Shown here piece after piece: positions 34,443 to 45,500 of a DNA stretch of 64,000 nt. The stretch lies in NCBI GenBank assembly GCA_036927565.1, contig JAYESD010000003.1, positions 187,073,499 through 187,137,498 on the forward strand, given 5' to 3'. The notes under the pieces are model-generated. The model ran no database searches. It had not been told where the DNA came from and worked only from the letters and a program-made list of their open reading frames with translations. Origin of the DNA: Tuctoria greenei. Lineage: Eukaryota; Streptophyta; Magnoliopsida; Poales; Poaceae. Positions within the stretch are counted from its first letter, which is position 1, and the number at the start of each line of letters is the position of its first letter. The position numbers and the translations under genes were made by a program.

Positions 34443-35060
34443 CCTCCCGCAGTCTCAACATCTAGCCACGACAGATGTTGAGACTAGACCGAAACTCAGA
34501 GAACAGAGACGACAAGAGCTCCTTCGTGAAGATGTTGGCGAACTGCGATGTCGTCAAGACGTGGAGAATCTGAACCTCATCCTGTGCACCTCGCTCACGA
34601 AAAAAATGGAGATCGATCTCCACATGCTTCGTGCGCTGATGCTGGACGGGGTTGGTGGGAGGTAGATGGCGCTGACGTTGTCGCAGTAGACCAACATGCT
34701 CTGGGTGATGGGAGAGTGGAGCTCCTGAAGTAGCTATTGAAGCCAGGAAGCCTCAGCCACGCTGTTAGCCACGACGCGATACTCCGCCTCAACACTCGAG
34801 CGCTACACCACGGGCTCCCGCTTCGAGGACCATGAGATGAGGTTGCTGCTCAGGAAGACGGCGTAACTAGAGGTGGACCGACGAGTGCCCGGGCAGCCTG
34901 TCCTGTCAGTGTTGGTGTAGACGACCAGCTCGAAAGCCGAGTCACACCAAAGAATGATGTCGAGTACGTAGAGTGAGCAACACCAGCATCTGAGGGAGGC
35001 TTGTAGGTAGCGCTCCACGGTCGGTGATAACTCTACTCGAGCTAGTGAGAGAGGGACCAC
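34443..35060 (-). pseudogene. Copia RNase H remnant, reversed
   Basis: The minus strand reads YTNTDRTGCPGTRRSTSSYA, then LISWSSKREPVV, SSVEAEYRVVANSVAEASWL and LVYCDNVSAIYL. These are the copia RNase H landmarks (DW-x-GC, STSGY, SW-S-KQ, SSAEAEY, CDN). Stops interrupt it. It could be the missing 3' half of the forward fragment at 31240-34313, inverted. Confidence 0.75.
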
Positions 35061-35136
35061 AGAAGCACGCTCCTGCTCCAGGGCGAGAGCAAGTGCCCGC
35101 TCGCGCTCGCGAGAGGCAACCTGTGAGACCTATGTG

Positions 35137-36838
35137 TGTTGAATACATTGGAAATTATAATAAAACGTGAAGGTTTTACATGTAAAGTTTTGAAACTACC
35201 CGAGAAACACACTTTGGAGTCTCCGAACTTCATCGCACGTGAGTTGCATGTGTTTTCTCACTTCGGATTGTCCGAACTTTTCTCACGTGACTTATACATG
35301 TTCGACACTTAGGATTGTCTGAACTTTCACACACAAGGGTCGATCTTTTCAAATTTGTCTTTGGGAGTAATGTTACTCTCGGTGGTTTTGGACTGTCTGA
35401 ACTTTCTTAATGCATATTGGGAGTAACAGTTACTGCGCAGAGTTTTCATATTGAGTTCGGTTGCTCTATTTTGATCTGTTTTAACTTGCAATGTTTTAAA
35501 CTTGCTTTTGTATTATGGAAAGGTTTGCTTAGTATTCATTTGGTGAGTTTTTGGTGTGTTTTGGTGGTTAAGGCTGGTATTATCTTGCAATGGCAACATG
35601 CTTATGTGAGGTGCTCACGTAAGGTGTTGTGGTTTTCGGACTAACTTGAGTCAAGTTGAGGACTTGGACTCGCAAAGAATGGTTGTTTGATCATGTGCAG
35701 GAGTTGCTTGAGGTCAAGACATGGCTGGTGATCGAGATCCATTGAACTAGTCTTCGGGAGAAGATGAGGTTCAACAACCAACTTCAAAAAAAAAAAAATT
35801 GTGGTTGAGTTGATCGGTAAGGTCACGCAATATGTTTGTGTCAAGAACAATGCATATGGAGGTATTGTGAACGTTTTGGAAAGTGTTTTCATGTATGCCA
35901 AGAGTGCATGGACGTGCCTACATTGTTCAAAGGCATGGTGAAGAGAAGTGAACATGAAATTGTGACCTTAAAGGTCCAACCGGCTGGATTATGCGTCAGG
36001 TTGCGGCTGAGGTGGTTATGGTTTGTTTATGGAAAGTTTCGAGTTTGTTTTGGTTAGATTTCGCGTGGGTCACGAAGTTGAGTTGTTTTAGGAATGTTTA
36101 GGACGTTCCTAAGGTGTTTGGAAGTCTTAATATTGCTTCTATCTGCGTATGGAAGAGTCTTGAGCATTTATGGAATGTTTCGATTGAAACTGAGTAGGAT
36201 TAGAGTCCTAGTTAGAATTGAGTTGGACTTAGGGCTGATTATATAAGCAAGCGAGGCCAGAACTCGTGGTGCATGACTTTGGGTTGTTCCTCTTATGTCT
36301 TTGGTGAATATAATTCATAGTTAAGAGGAGCATTTGTGCCTTGTTCGTTCGACTTGTTTTAGTCACGTCTTTCTCATCGAGTTTCTGCGCTGCCCGACCT
36401 TTTTTCGGTGTTTTGATCATAAATCATGTTTTACAGTTCCAAATGGCGTGATTATTTTTTTGTCTTCACAACTTAATTATCTATCATCTGTGAAAATTCC
36501 ACGGTCATTAGATTTGTGGTTTTTGAGTTACATGAGTTTCTTTGCAGCGTGACAGATCTGTTTGCTTTCTGTTAGAATAGATTGATCTTTGCTCAGGGTT
36601 TTGGTCAACTTGAGTTTTACTCACGTTTTCTTGTGATTCTTGTTGTCGTGTGTTCGTGACTTGATTCTCTATGATATTTCTTATTTTGTCATGTTTTAAA
36701 ATGTTCGAAACACTCGCACACATGGTTTCTGTATAAGATTGATTTTCTGTTGAGGGGTTTTTGTTGCTTCCGCTGAAAAACTTTTAATCTACCAATCACC
36801 CCCCTTTGGTAACTTTTCACACGCTCTTCGATCCTACA
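35137..36838 (+). repeat. 5' LTR of copia-3
   Basis: The right border is set by the primer site. The LTR ends CACCCCCCTTTGG...GATCCTACA, closely resembling the ends of the copia-1 and copia-2 LTRs (CACCCCCC...GATCCTTACA). A TATA box lies at 36240-36246. The left border is uncertain (TGTTGAATAC at 35137 or a TG slightly upstream). Repeated CGGATTGTCCGAAC-type motifs lie in the U3 (35215-35405). The other LTR should be beyond the right edge. Confidence 0.6.
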
Positions 36839-36841
36839 ATT

Positions 36842-36862
36842 GGTATCAAAGCCAGAGTGTTC
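36842..36862 (+). promoter_or_regulatory. Primer-binding site of copia-3
   Basis: TTGGTATCAAAGCCAGAG follows the LTR end; TGGTATCA-AGC matches the initiator tRNA-Met complement with one difference. Confidence 0.75.
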
Positions 36863-36900
36863 TAAGCTCATTGATTTGCACGTTTTTTCGTTAATCAACA

Positions 36901-38112
36901 TGGAAAAATACTCTGCAAAATCTTTTGTGTTCGATGGGATTGATTTTCATATTTGGAAGGCGCGTAAGGAGGCCTACATATAAGCGCAAGGCTTCTCTAT
37001 ATGGGAAAAGGTCTACTAGTCTTTCGATGTGTCACCAAACGATCAAGTTACGGCTACGAACATGAGAGATGTCGATAACAATAACAAGGCTAACAACTTG
37101 ATCATACAAAGATTGACTCAAAGCTATTTTGATCATGTTGCACACCTCCGATCTGCGTATGATGTGTGGAAAGCACTTTGCGACTACCACGGAGGATCCA
37201 ACACGATCAAGGAGGTAAGACAAGATATGTTCAAGAAAGAATACATTCGTTTTGAGATGCAACCAGGTGAATCCATCGATGATCTATTTGCTCACTTTAA
37301 TAAAATTCTAAGCAACTTGCGTGGTTTCAATATTAATTTTTTAGATGTTGAAAATGCTAGGCAATTGTTAAGTGCATTAGACATGTCAATTTAGAAGATG
37401 AAAGTTACATCTATTCATGAATCTACTCTCATTAGTACACTTACTTTAGATGTGCTATATTCTAAGTTGAAAACTCATAAAATTGAGATAATCTCACATA
37501 AGAACCCCAACAAGTCTATTGCATTTGTTACACAATGTGACATGCCTAGCTCTAGTCCATCTTCATCATGTAGTACACTTGCTTTGCTGTCTTCTATAAC
37601 CTTTGAACAGATTGAACAATTTTCAGAAGAGGAGCTAGCACTTCTCTCCACTCGGTTATCAAAATCATTGCAAAAGGTGAGAACTAGAAGAAGAAGTGGT
37701 GATTCTCAACGATGCTTTGAATGTAGTAAGGCAAGACATTTTCGAATAGATTGCTCTAATCTTTTAGATCCTACTTCTCGTGATGAAAAACAAACCAAGT
37801 TCAAGTCTTCTTCTGAAAAACAACAACAAAAAAGACTTACAAAATGACAAGTGGCAGAACACATTCTATCCGCGGTCCTCGATTACAACTCAAGCGATGT
37901 GAACTCCAGAAGTGATGAAGCCGAAGTATGGAAGGCAACTATGTGTTTCATGTCGGCCAACTCAAGTTCAAGTATGGAGGAGGCCAAAGAGATCAGCGAC
38001 AATGAGGAGGTAAATCACTCATACGAAGAAGTTGTTGATGGTCTTTTTGTGTTGCTGCTATAATTAAGAAAAAGGATAAAAAAATTAGGGACAATGCTGT
38101 TAAAATTGAATC
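36901..38112 (+). pseudogene. Copia-3 gag, interrupted by gypsy-A
   Basis: From ATG 36901 (MEKYSAKSFVFDGIDFHIWK) the frame shows the DUF4219/UBN2 gag pattern with SAYDVWKALCDYHGG and the zinc knuckle CFECSKARHFRIDC (about 37715-37756, C-x2-C-x4-H-x4-C). Stops at about 36981, 37017, 37392 and 37845. The ORF is cut at 38117, where gypsy-A starts. The rest of the element is expected past 64000. Confidence 0.8.
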
Positions 38113-38117
38113 GCTAG

Positions 38118-38922
38118 TGTCAGTACCCTGCGTACCAGGTACCCCTTAGTACCACGAAGAGTACAAGGGAGTTCTACCTGCCAGAGTTGAAGGTCTCCTC
38201 GGGCTCCACATGTCACATTGCACCGGACCCGCTCCCCTCGTATGGGTAGCTCCTGGGTCAACACGTGTAAAGGAACACCGGAACTAAGCTCCCAACAAAG
38301 GAAAGCTCCGATGCCGACACGTGTACAACAGCCCCGGACCTAACCTCCCGTAAGGGAAAGCTCCGGAGCTTCCACGTGTGGAGCCTCCAGACCTTCATCG
38401 ACGTATACACTGGCATATCTCCTTTAGCACGAACAATCAAGCATAATTAAAGCGGCAGTTACAAAATGTAATTACGTGTCGTTAATGCTGTATTAACAAC
38501 ACGCGATCAGAGCGCTGTTAATAGGGGTAACACAGCCATTAAGGTACGTTATCACACTATTAATCATGCTTAATACTCTTTAGACAATGTATTAGGCCAT
38601 TAAATACACCAGGGCTACATGTTGGGCCACGCAAGCTTTGTAACGGTCAGTCCTTAGAACTATAAAAGGGTTGTACCGCACGTACCCAAGGACATCTCAT
38701 CTCAGCTGAGCTGATCCAAGCTAACAGACATACTAGCGAACAGACTCACACAATACAACACAAACCCCATGGAGTAGGGTGTTACGCTCAGGCGGCCCGA
38801 ACCACGTAAATCTCTGGTGTCATCATCTTGATCTTGATCTCTGTGTATCCCAACCATAACAAGAACCTCTGCGGGCTGCTCCTTAGTAGGTCCGGGGAAG
38901 TGTCGTTTCAAACACTTTGACA
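38118..38922 (+). repeat. 5' LTR of gypsy-A
   Basis: TGTCAGTACC...ACTTTGACA, 805 bp, with TATAAAAG at 38661-38668. It contains repeated CTCCGGA-C-TAACCTCCC-type words (38270-38370). Its end is set by the adjoining TTTGGCGCGCCAGGTAGGGG. Confidence 0.85.
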
Positions 38923-38942
38923 TTTGGCGCGCCAGGTAGGGG
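38923..38942 (+). promoter_or_regulatory. Primer-binding site of gypsy-A
   Basis: TTTGGCGCGCCAGGTAGGGG directly after the LTR, a primer-site form common in plant Tat elements. The matching tRNA is not identified here. Confidence 0.65.
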
Positions 38943-38989
38943 CAAGGGCAGTCCCGAGATCACAAGATAGCGAATTCAGCTGCTGGATC

Positions 38990-39530
38990 CTCCAATGGCA
39001 ACCATGCTGGACAACCTGCCGGAGGAATTCCCTCCAACGCCCAACAACCAACAGATGCCATTGTTCCAGCAGGCGCTATGGCACCCCAACCACCATCTGT
39101 TCCGGCAAACAATGCTGGTCAACAAGATGGGGCATCTGCGTCGATCACTGCATCGACAAACAACAACCCTGAGCACGAGCTCATTGCTGCGCGAGCTCTC
39201 CTACAACACCCACTGCCTCCAGGTGCACCCCAGGGTGCTATGGAGCAGTGGAGAGCTGATGTTGACCATCTGGTCGCAGCTGCGGCTGCAGGCATCAGCA
39301 ATCAAGGTCCTCCCCCTTCGGGGCAAGCACTGTCACAACGACGGACCTTGTCCGGCTGACTTGGTCCACAAGTCTCGCAACAAAGGAGATGTGCTGCCTC
39401 CCAGCAGGTGACTTTGCTGCCTCCCAGGGCACGACACACCCACACCATTACCAGGATTCCGACTCATGACCCGCGGTCGGAACTGGATCGCCGATACCGG
39501 CAGCAGGACGACCGTGTCCATATCGAGCGT
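38990..39530 (+). pseudogene. Gypsy-A gag, N-terminal part
   Basis: The frame with MAPQPPSVPANN and PEHELIAARALLQHPLPPGA (39078-39359) looks like the Ala/Pro-rich N-terminus of Tat gag proteins. A TGA at 39357 is followed in frame by RRYRQQDDRVHIER up to the insertion point. The reading continues at 55611 with RERREARDNPAPQG, showing copia-2 sits inside this ORF. Confidence 0.7.
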
Positions 39531-41081
39531 TGAATGTAGGCCTAGAGGGGGGTGGTGAATAGGCCTTTTTGAAAATTATCGGATCCTGCAGCACTCAACA
39601 ACCAGTTTAATACCAGAGATATTGGACTAGTCCGGTAAAGTGCGGACTAGTCCGGTGTTCACGGACTAAGTTGATTAAACTTGATTGATTGGTTTGATTC
39701 TTTTATGTGTGCAGCAGAAATATAGAATCAAACAACAGTTTAACAGTTATATACTGGTTTATGTCACAATTAAGTCTTATGTTCAACAATTTAACGTAAG
39801 ATGAACAATGTGTATGAAACCCGAGATTAAGTTGATTAACTTGAATGATGAACACTAAAACAAGACACAAGTGTTTATCCTGTGGTTCGGCTACCACAAA
39901 AGGCCACCTACATCCACGTTGAGGAGTCCACAAAAGGACCGGGTCTTCTTAAACCCTACCCTCGTTGGATCGCCACGAAGGCCAATCCTCTTCCACTAAT
40001 CACAAAGGGGTGAATAACCGAATTCAAGGGGCGATCTCACACTTTGAGAGCTCCCTTAGATTACAAAACACAATGCCACCGAAAACACACTCAAAAGTTA
40101 CAATTGAAACGCAGGAGTGTGTTAGAGAATCAAACCAAGAGCTCAATGTGGTGTTGCAAGTGTCTCTCCAATGATCTAGAGTGAATCCTCAAAGGATTGG
40201 ACGATGTTGCACTTGATTTCGTGGAGAGAGATTGTTTTTGAGGCTCTTGGGAGGTGTGACGGTGCTAGGGTTCGAGAGCTTGTAAAAGTGGGCCGTGCAC
40301 CTCTATTTATATGGGATTTCTAAAAGCGACCGTTAGGGTTCAGAAAGTTCAGACTAGTCCGTGGTGGTCACCGGACTTGTCCGGTGTGCTGTGTGTAGCA
40401 AACCCTAAGTGTCCCGAAATATCGGACTGGTCCGGCTGAAAGCGGACTTGTCTGATTTCGCTACTGGAAATCTTCGGACTAGTCCGATGTCCAGACATGT
40501 GAAACCCTAAGTGTGTTGGATGACAAGTCCGCACTGGGGAGGACTTTTCCGATTTAGATCAGTGAGTTTTTTGGACTAGTCCGTGTGAACATCGGACTTG
40601 TCCGAAGTGGATCAGAAGGGATATCGGACTAGTCCGGTTGATAACGGACTTGTTCGATTTTGTGTGACTTGTGTAGAGTTTTGAGGACTAGTCCGCACTG
40701 GGGAGGACTTGTCCGATTCTAGTCAGAAAGAAAATGGACTAGTCCGACAGATATCAGACTTGTCCGATCTGGTGTAGAAAGGGTTATCGGACTAGTCCGA
40801 TGGTGAACGGACTAGTCCGGTCCTGTGTAACTCTGTGCAATGTGTGTGTTTGATTATCATTGAGCTCTTGGGGTGTGTTTCCTTAACACACTTCATACAC
40901 AATAATCTGCTATTCTTTTTCCTTGAGCTCATTTCCACTTTGCTCCTCTTCATCCCTTCTTTTTGGTATTTTGCTCATTTTTCTATTATAGGCCTGCATT
41001 CATCTCAATAAAGAGGTTAGGATCCCAATTGCTTGTCATAAATCATCCAAAACCCACAAGGGAGTCCTAGATGCACTTTCA
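39531..41081 (-). repeat. 3' LTR of copia-2
   Basis: 1551 bp. On the minus strand the TATA box ATATAAATA is at 40304-40312. Upstream of it (40345-40830) are about fifteen CGGACTAGTCCG or CGGACTTGTCCG palindromes; a smaller group lies in U5 (39615-39665). It carries a stretch near 40350-40375 that the 5' LTR lacks. Confidence 0.93.
40345..40830 (-). promoter_or_regulatory. CGGACTAGTCCG palindrome array in copia-2 U3 (3' LTR)
   Basis: The 12-bp perfect palindrome CGGACTAGTCCG and the variant CGGACTTGTCCG alternate about every 30-60 bp. The array ends about 40 bp upstream of the TATA box on the minus strand. The 5' LTR array is at 54880-55345. Short palindromes repeated in LTRs are a described Sirevirus feature; these sequences are family-specific. 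Confidence 0.82.
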
Positions 41082-41096
41082 ATCTCCCCCTTTTTG
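41082..41096 (-). promoter_or_regulatory. Polypurine tract of copia-2, with further runs at 41463-41490
   Basis: AAAAAGGGGGAGAT abuts the 3' LTR, identical in core to the tract of copia-1. Additional GGGGGAG runs precede the third-ORF stop region. Confidence 0.85.
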
Positions 41097-41530
41097 GTGA
41101 TTGATGACGACCAATTGAGATTTCACAAAATATGACAAAAATTGAGATTTTCATAAAGTATGCACATATGAATCAAAATACATCAAGCAGTGAAAGAATT
41201 ATCCATATGTGCATTCTTTATGGTGGGATGCATAACTAAGTACACTAAGACATTGAGAGTGACATAATTTGCATTAATCAACCAAAACAAGGCACATATG
41301 TCATTCCAGGAGCAAAATTACAAATTTTAACAAATACTTCTCAAATTAAGTAAGCATTGCATCACAGAACAAAAGTTAATCTTAGAAACACCGTTAAATC
41401 ATTACAAACACAAAGATAGATAGAAAGAGCTCTCTCCTCACATCCTACAGCTAAAGCTAAGACTCCCCCTCAATCTCTCCCCCTTTGGCATCATGACACC
41501 AAAAAGAAGGAGAGGAGGGTCCTAGGGTCT
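41097..41530 (-). other. Untranslated stretch between third ORF and PPT of copia-2
   Basis: No ORF. It corresponds to 9324-9638 in copia-1 and includes the extra purine runs. Confidence 0.55.
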
Positions 41531-43117
41531 TCACTCTTCACTGTCGGTCCTCTCGTCGCCGTCCTCATCTTCTTCATCATCAGCTTGACGAGGAGGAGAA
41601 GGAGGAGGGACGGAGCCACTCGAGTCCCCAATGCCAAAGTAGGCAAGCTCGGAGGGGTTCAAGGGTGCGAGCTTAGTGTAGTCTGGGTCAGAGTCCTCAG
41701 AAATCACTGGAGATCCAATGGGGTCGATCTCCAGCTTTTGGCAAATTCCCTTCACGTTGGCCTTTATGTACTTCATGTCCTCCCTTCTCTTCTAGTTGAG
41801 CTTGTGGGCCTTCACTTCGACCTTCTTGCAGGAGGAGAATATAGCAGCCAGATACTTGAGGATCCCACTAGCTGATTCTCTCTGAGGGGCTTCCCTAGAA
41901 GTAGGGACAGCTCTGGCACCTTCACTTGATCTTGTCGGTGCCTCGGGACTGGAGGTCGGCGAAGGAGCAGCCTGGATATTCACAGGTTGAGGCTTCAGAG
42001 GCCTCAAGGGAGTATGCTCCACATCCTTCACAAACTCAATCCCTGTGACTTTCTCAATCATAAACATGAGATAGGGAGCATAGCCACATGACCTGTTGGG
42101 GGTGCTGGAGATGTTGACCATATCATTCCATATGTAGTCAAACACATCAAACTTTCTGTCCTTGCTTATGATCTTCATTAGGGTCCGGAGGTATCCTTGT
42201 ACACTCCCTGCATCCCCATCCTTAGGGGCAATGGTCTTCCTCAAAACTCGATTTAGCACCACAAAGAATGGCTTCATGTTCTTTGTGGAGGGAGGGATGA
42301 ACTTTGAATTTGGCTCATAGAGAAACTTCATCCTCTCCTTGTGGATGACACCAACATTGTGGATGACCACATTATCATTGCTGGAGGTGTCAAGATGCAA
42401 CATCCTAGCAAACTCTTCATAAGAGATAGTGTACTTGGATCCATGAGTCATCCAAGTCACTCTTTCTTCCTCATCACTTGCAAAGTGGCAGGTGGCATAG
42501 AATTGAGCCACCACTTCATCATTCCAGTTGTACTTGAAGGAAAATAGGTCCTTCAAGCCATGTCTCTCATCTGCTGCAATCACTTCATCAAAAGCTGAGC
42601 ACCTCTTCCTCTCAAGGTGTGCCCAGTCAATCCACTGACTGCGCACCACTGGTGTCTTCATTGGCAGATACACCAATCTGTAGAAATCAGCATGGAAGTT
42701 GCACCAGAACCTTCCATCTGCAACTTGCTTTGGTCTGCCATACCAGTCAATGCTTTTGAATTTAGCGGCTGAGTCATTGCCCTTGCCATTGAACTTCTCC
42801 TCAGTAGGGTCCCGGACCCCTTCCCTAGGAGCATGCAGCTTCATAGGCCCGACTGGACCTGTCGCTATCCCTTTGCCCTTGCCCTTTGCTTGGCGGGCAC
42901 TTGCCGAGCTAGGGCCACCACTGGCGGTAGCCCTAGAAGCTTTCACCTTGGAGGCCGGCTTCTTCGCTAGCACTTTCCTCCGAACTTGTGGAGGGGATGG
43001 AGCTGGCTCGGTAGGTCTTTCTTGGCGCTTCTTGCCAAGACCCGTTGAGGTCCGAGGTGCCACCTCGTGGTCCATCTCGCCCTCGAAGTTGGAGATTTCA
43101 TCATTTGAGCTCGACAT
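41531..43117 (-). pseudogene. Third (env-like) ORF of copia-2, open except for one stop
   Basis: From ATG 43117 (MSSSNDEISNFEGEMDHEV) about 528 codons are open apart from a TAG at 41792-41794. Residues 30-100 are Lys/Pro/Ala-rich. Residues about 130-370 are the conserved part with DWYGRPKQVADGRFWCNFHA, FYATCHFASDEEERVTWMTH and NRVLRKTIAPKDGDAGSV, the style of the plant transposon-protein domain found in Sirevirus env-like ORFs. The tail is Pro/Ser-rich, then acidic. A further in-frame ATG at 43192 would add a hydrophobic leader, but the position after the palindromes and the family style favour 43117. Function is unknown. I see no obvious transmembrane or fusion features in the main body. Confidence 0.75.
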
Positions 43118-43204
43118 GATCTGAGAATCATTTGCAGGAATGATGATAAGTGATACAAGGCATAGGTATGAAAAGATAGCAAGGAATTGCATTGAGGAAT
43201 TGAG

Positions 43205-43910
43205 GAATTAGGTTTTAGGTTCAGAAACATCGGACTTGTCCGGTGCACAGGCACAGACTAGTCCGGGGGACGGACTTGTCCGGTGCACAGGCACAGACTA
43301 GTCCGGGGGACCGGACTTGTCCGTGCATGGACCGGACTAGTCCGGTGTTCATCCTCAAAAACCTAACAGACTGGACAAAGGCTGATTCCTAATGCATAAC
43401 AAGTCTAGCATACACGTAGTACATCAAAGAAGCATGTATCTAGTGAAAGATGCTAGGCTATTCGATCAACAATGGAGAAAAACAAGATTTCTATGGTTTG
43501 GGAGAAAATTACCGAAGAAATCGATTGAAGCTTGAGGATTAGGGAGTTGGAGCCCGGACAAGTCCGCTAGCTTCAATCCGCACGAGGTCAAGCTTGATTT
43601 CCGCCCAAATGCGCACCGTTATGATGGAGGGATCAAGGAATCGCCTTGGGAGCTCGAGCGTAGGAGAGAGAGTGCGTGAGGAAGAGTGGGGATGAGAGGA
43701 ATTAGGGTTTGCTGGCGGCTAGGGTTATGGACACGAAAAATCGGACAAGTCCGGAGATGACCGGACTAGTCCAAACTCATCCAGAGAGCTATATCGGACT
43801 AGTCCGCGGTCTAGCGGACTATTCTGGACTAACCGGCACTCAGCGGACTAGTCTGCATGGGCGGACTAGTCCGGGTAACCACGGACTAGTCCGTGGTCAC
43901 CAGGAGAAAT
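43205..43910 (-). promoter_or_regulatory. Palindrome clusters upstream of the copia-2 third ORF
   Basis: CGGACTTGTCCGG / GGACTAGTCC motifs occur at 43221-43350 (six copies), 43557 and 43745-43900 (eight or more). A TATA-like TATATATGAA (minus, about 43925-43935) and an AACCCTAGCCGCC leader-like word (about 43705-43722) accompany them. These are the same palindromes as in this element's LTR. An internal promoter for the third ORF is inferred. Confidence 0.6.
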
Positions 43911-43935
43911 TTGCATAGCCCATTCATATATATTT

Positions 43936-44165
43936 CAAGGTTCATAAATAGAGAATAGAGGGGCAAAACAAATCAATTAATCTTGATAAATTTGACCAGT
44001 AAGCATACAACAACCAAACAATGATCATAATTCACCAAGATCTAGTAATTGACATAGTTTTTCGAGAAAAATTGAGAGGGATGATTTTCACAATTCAAAC
44101 AACATTTTTGAAGAATTCATACAGGTATGCAACCTTTCAAGCCACACTCCGAGCATCAAGGATAT
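43936..44165 (-). other. Spacer between RNase H and third-ORF region of copia-2
   Basis: No ORF or repeat that I can recognise. Confidence 0.5.
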
Positions 44166-45500
44166 TTAGTTCACTTCGGAGTTTGCAAAAACGCTTTTCA
44201 TCAAGTGGCTTGGTGAATATGTCGGCGCCAATTGCTTTTGGGTGTTGACATGTGAGATGGTTATATCTCCTTTCATGGAATGGTCTCTCAAGAAATGATG
44301 TCTTATGTCTATGTGTTTAGTTCTAGAGTGCTCAACTGGATTGTGGGCAATTTTAATGGCACTCTCATTGTCACAAAGGAGAGGAATACGGTTCATATTG
44401 TAACCGTAATCCCTTAGAGTTTGTCGCATCCAAAGGAGTTGTGCACAACAACTCCCGGCTGCAACATACTCTGCTTCGGCTGTGGATAGGGCAATGGAAT
44501 TTTGTTTCTTGGAGGACCAAGAAACTAAGGATCTCCCTAGGAATTGGCATGTGTCGAAGGTGCTTTTTCTATCTACTTTGCACCGGCATAATCTGCATCG
44601 GAGTAACCAATGAGATTGAATTTCGAGCCTTTTGGGTACTAAAGACCAAGGTTGGGTGTATGAACTAAATATCTCAAGATCCTTTTTACGGCTGTCAAGT
44701 GACATTCCTTAGGGTTGGCTTGAAATCTTGCACACAAACATACACTCAACATAATATATGGCCTAGATGCACATAAATAGAGTAGAGATCCAATCATGGA
44801 GCGATATACCTTTTGGTCGACGTTAGGTCCATCTTCATTGAGATCCAAGTGGCCATTTGTTGCCATGGGGGTCTTTATGGGCTTTGCCTTTTCCATGCCA
44901 GACTTCTTGATTATGTCCTGCGTGTACTTGGTTTGGCTTATGAACGTTCCTTCCTTTTGTTGTCGCACTTGGAATCCCAAGAAGTATTTTAATTCTCCCA
45001 TCATTGACATTTCAAACATGTCTGTCATGATTTTGCTAAATTCCTCACAAAAAGATTGGTTAGTTGACCCAAAGATTATATCGTCAACATAAATTTGACA
45101 AATAAAAAGATCATTATCTAAATTCTTTGTAAATAATGTATAATCTACTTTGCCAATTTGAAAACCATTCTCAATTAAGAAATCTCTAAGACACTCATAC
45201 CAAGCTCTAGGAGCTTGTTTGAGGCCGTAGAGAGCCTTATGCAATTTATATACGTGGTCGGGGAACTCTTCGTCTTCAAACCCGGGTGGTTGCTCCACGT
45301 ACACCTCTTCCTTGATCGGTGCGTTGAGGAAGGCGCTTTTCACGTCCATTTGATACAGCTTGAAATCATGGTGAGTAGCATATGCAAGTAATATTCTAAT
45401 AGATTCAAGCCTAGCTACTGGAGCAAATGTCTCATCGAAATCCAAACCTTCGACTTGTGAGTACCCTTTGGCCACAAGTCGCGCCTTCATGTGCAGTTTG
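44166..45500 (-). pseudogene. Copia-2 pol remnant: reverse transcriptase and RNase H
   Basis: The open stretch 44639-45500 holds the RVT_2 core from KARLVAKGYSQVEGLDFDET through MDVKSAFLNAPI, LYGLKQAPRAWYE and the catalytic QIYVDDIIFGST. A stop/frameshift near 44640 leads to RNase H (CKVDRKSTFDTCQFLGR, LSTAEAEYVAAG, LLCDNESAIKIAHNP, TKHIDIRHHFLRDH). It is close kin of copia-1 pol. The N-terminal third of RT and all of protease and integrase are missing through the deletion at about 45490. Confidence 0.9.
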
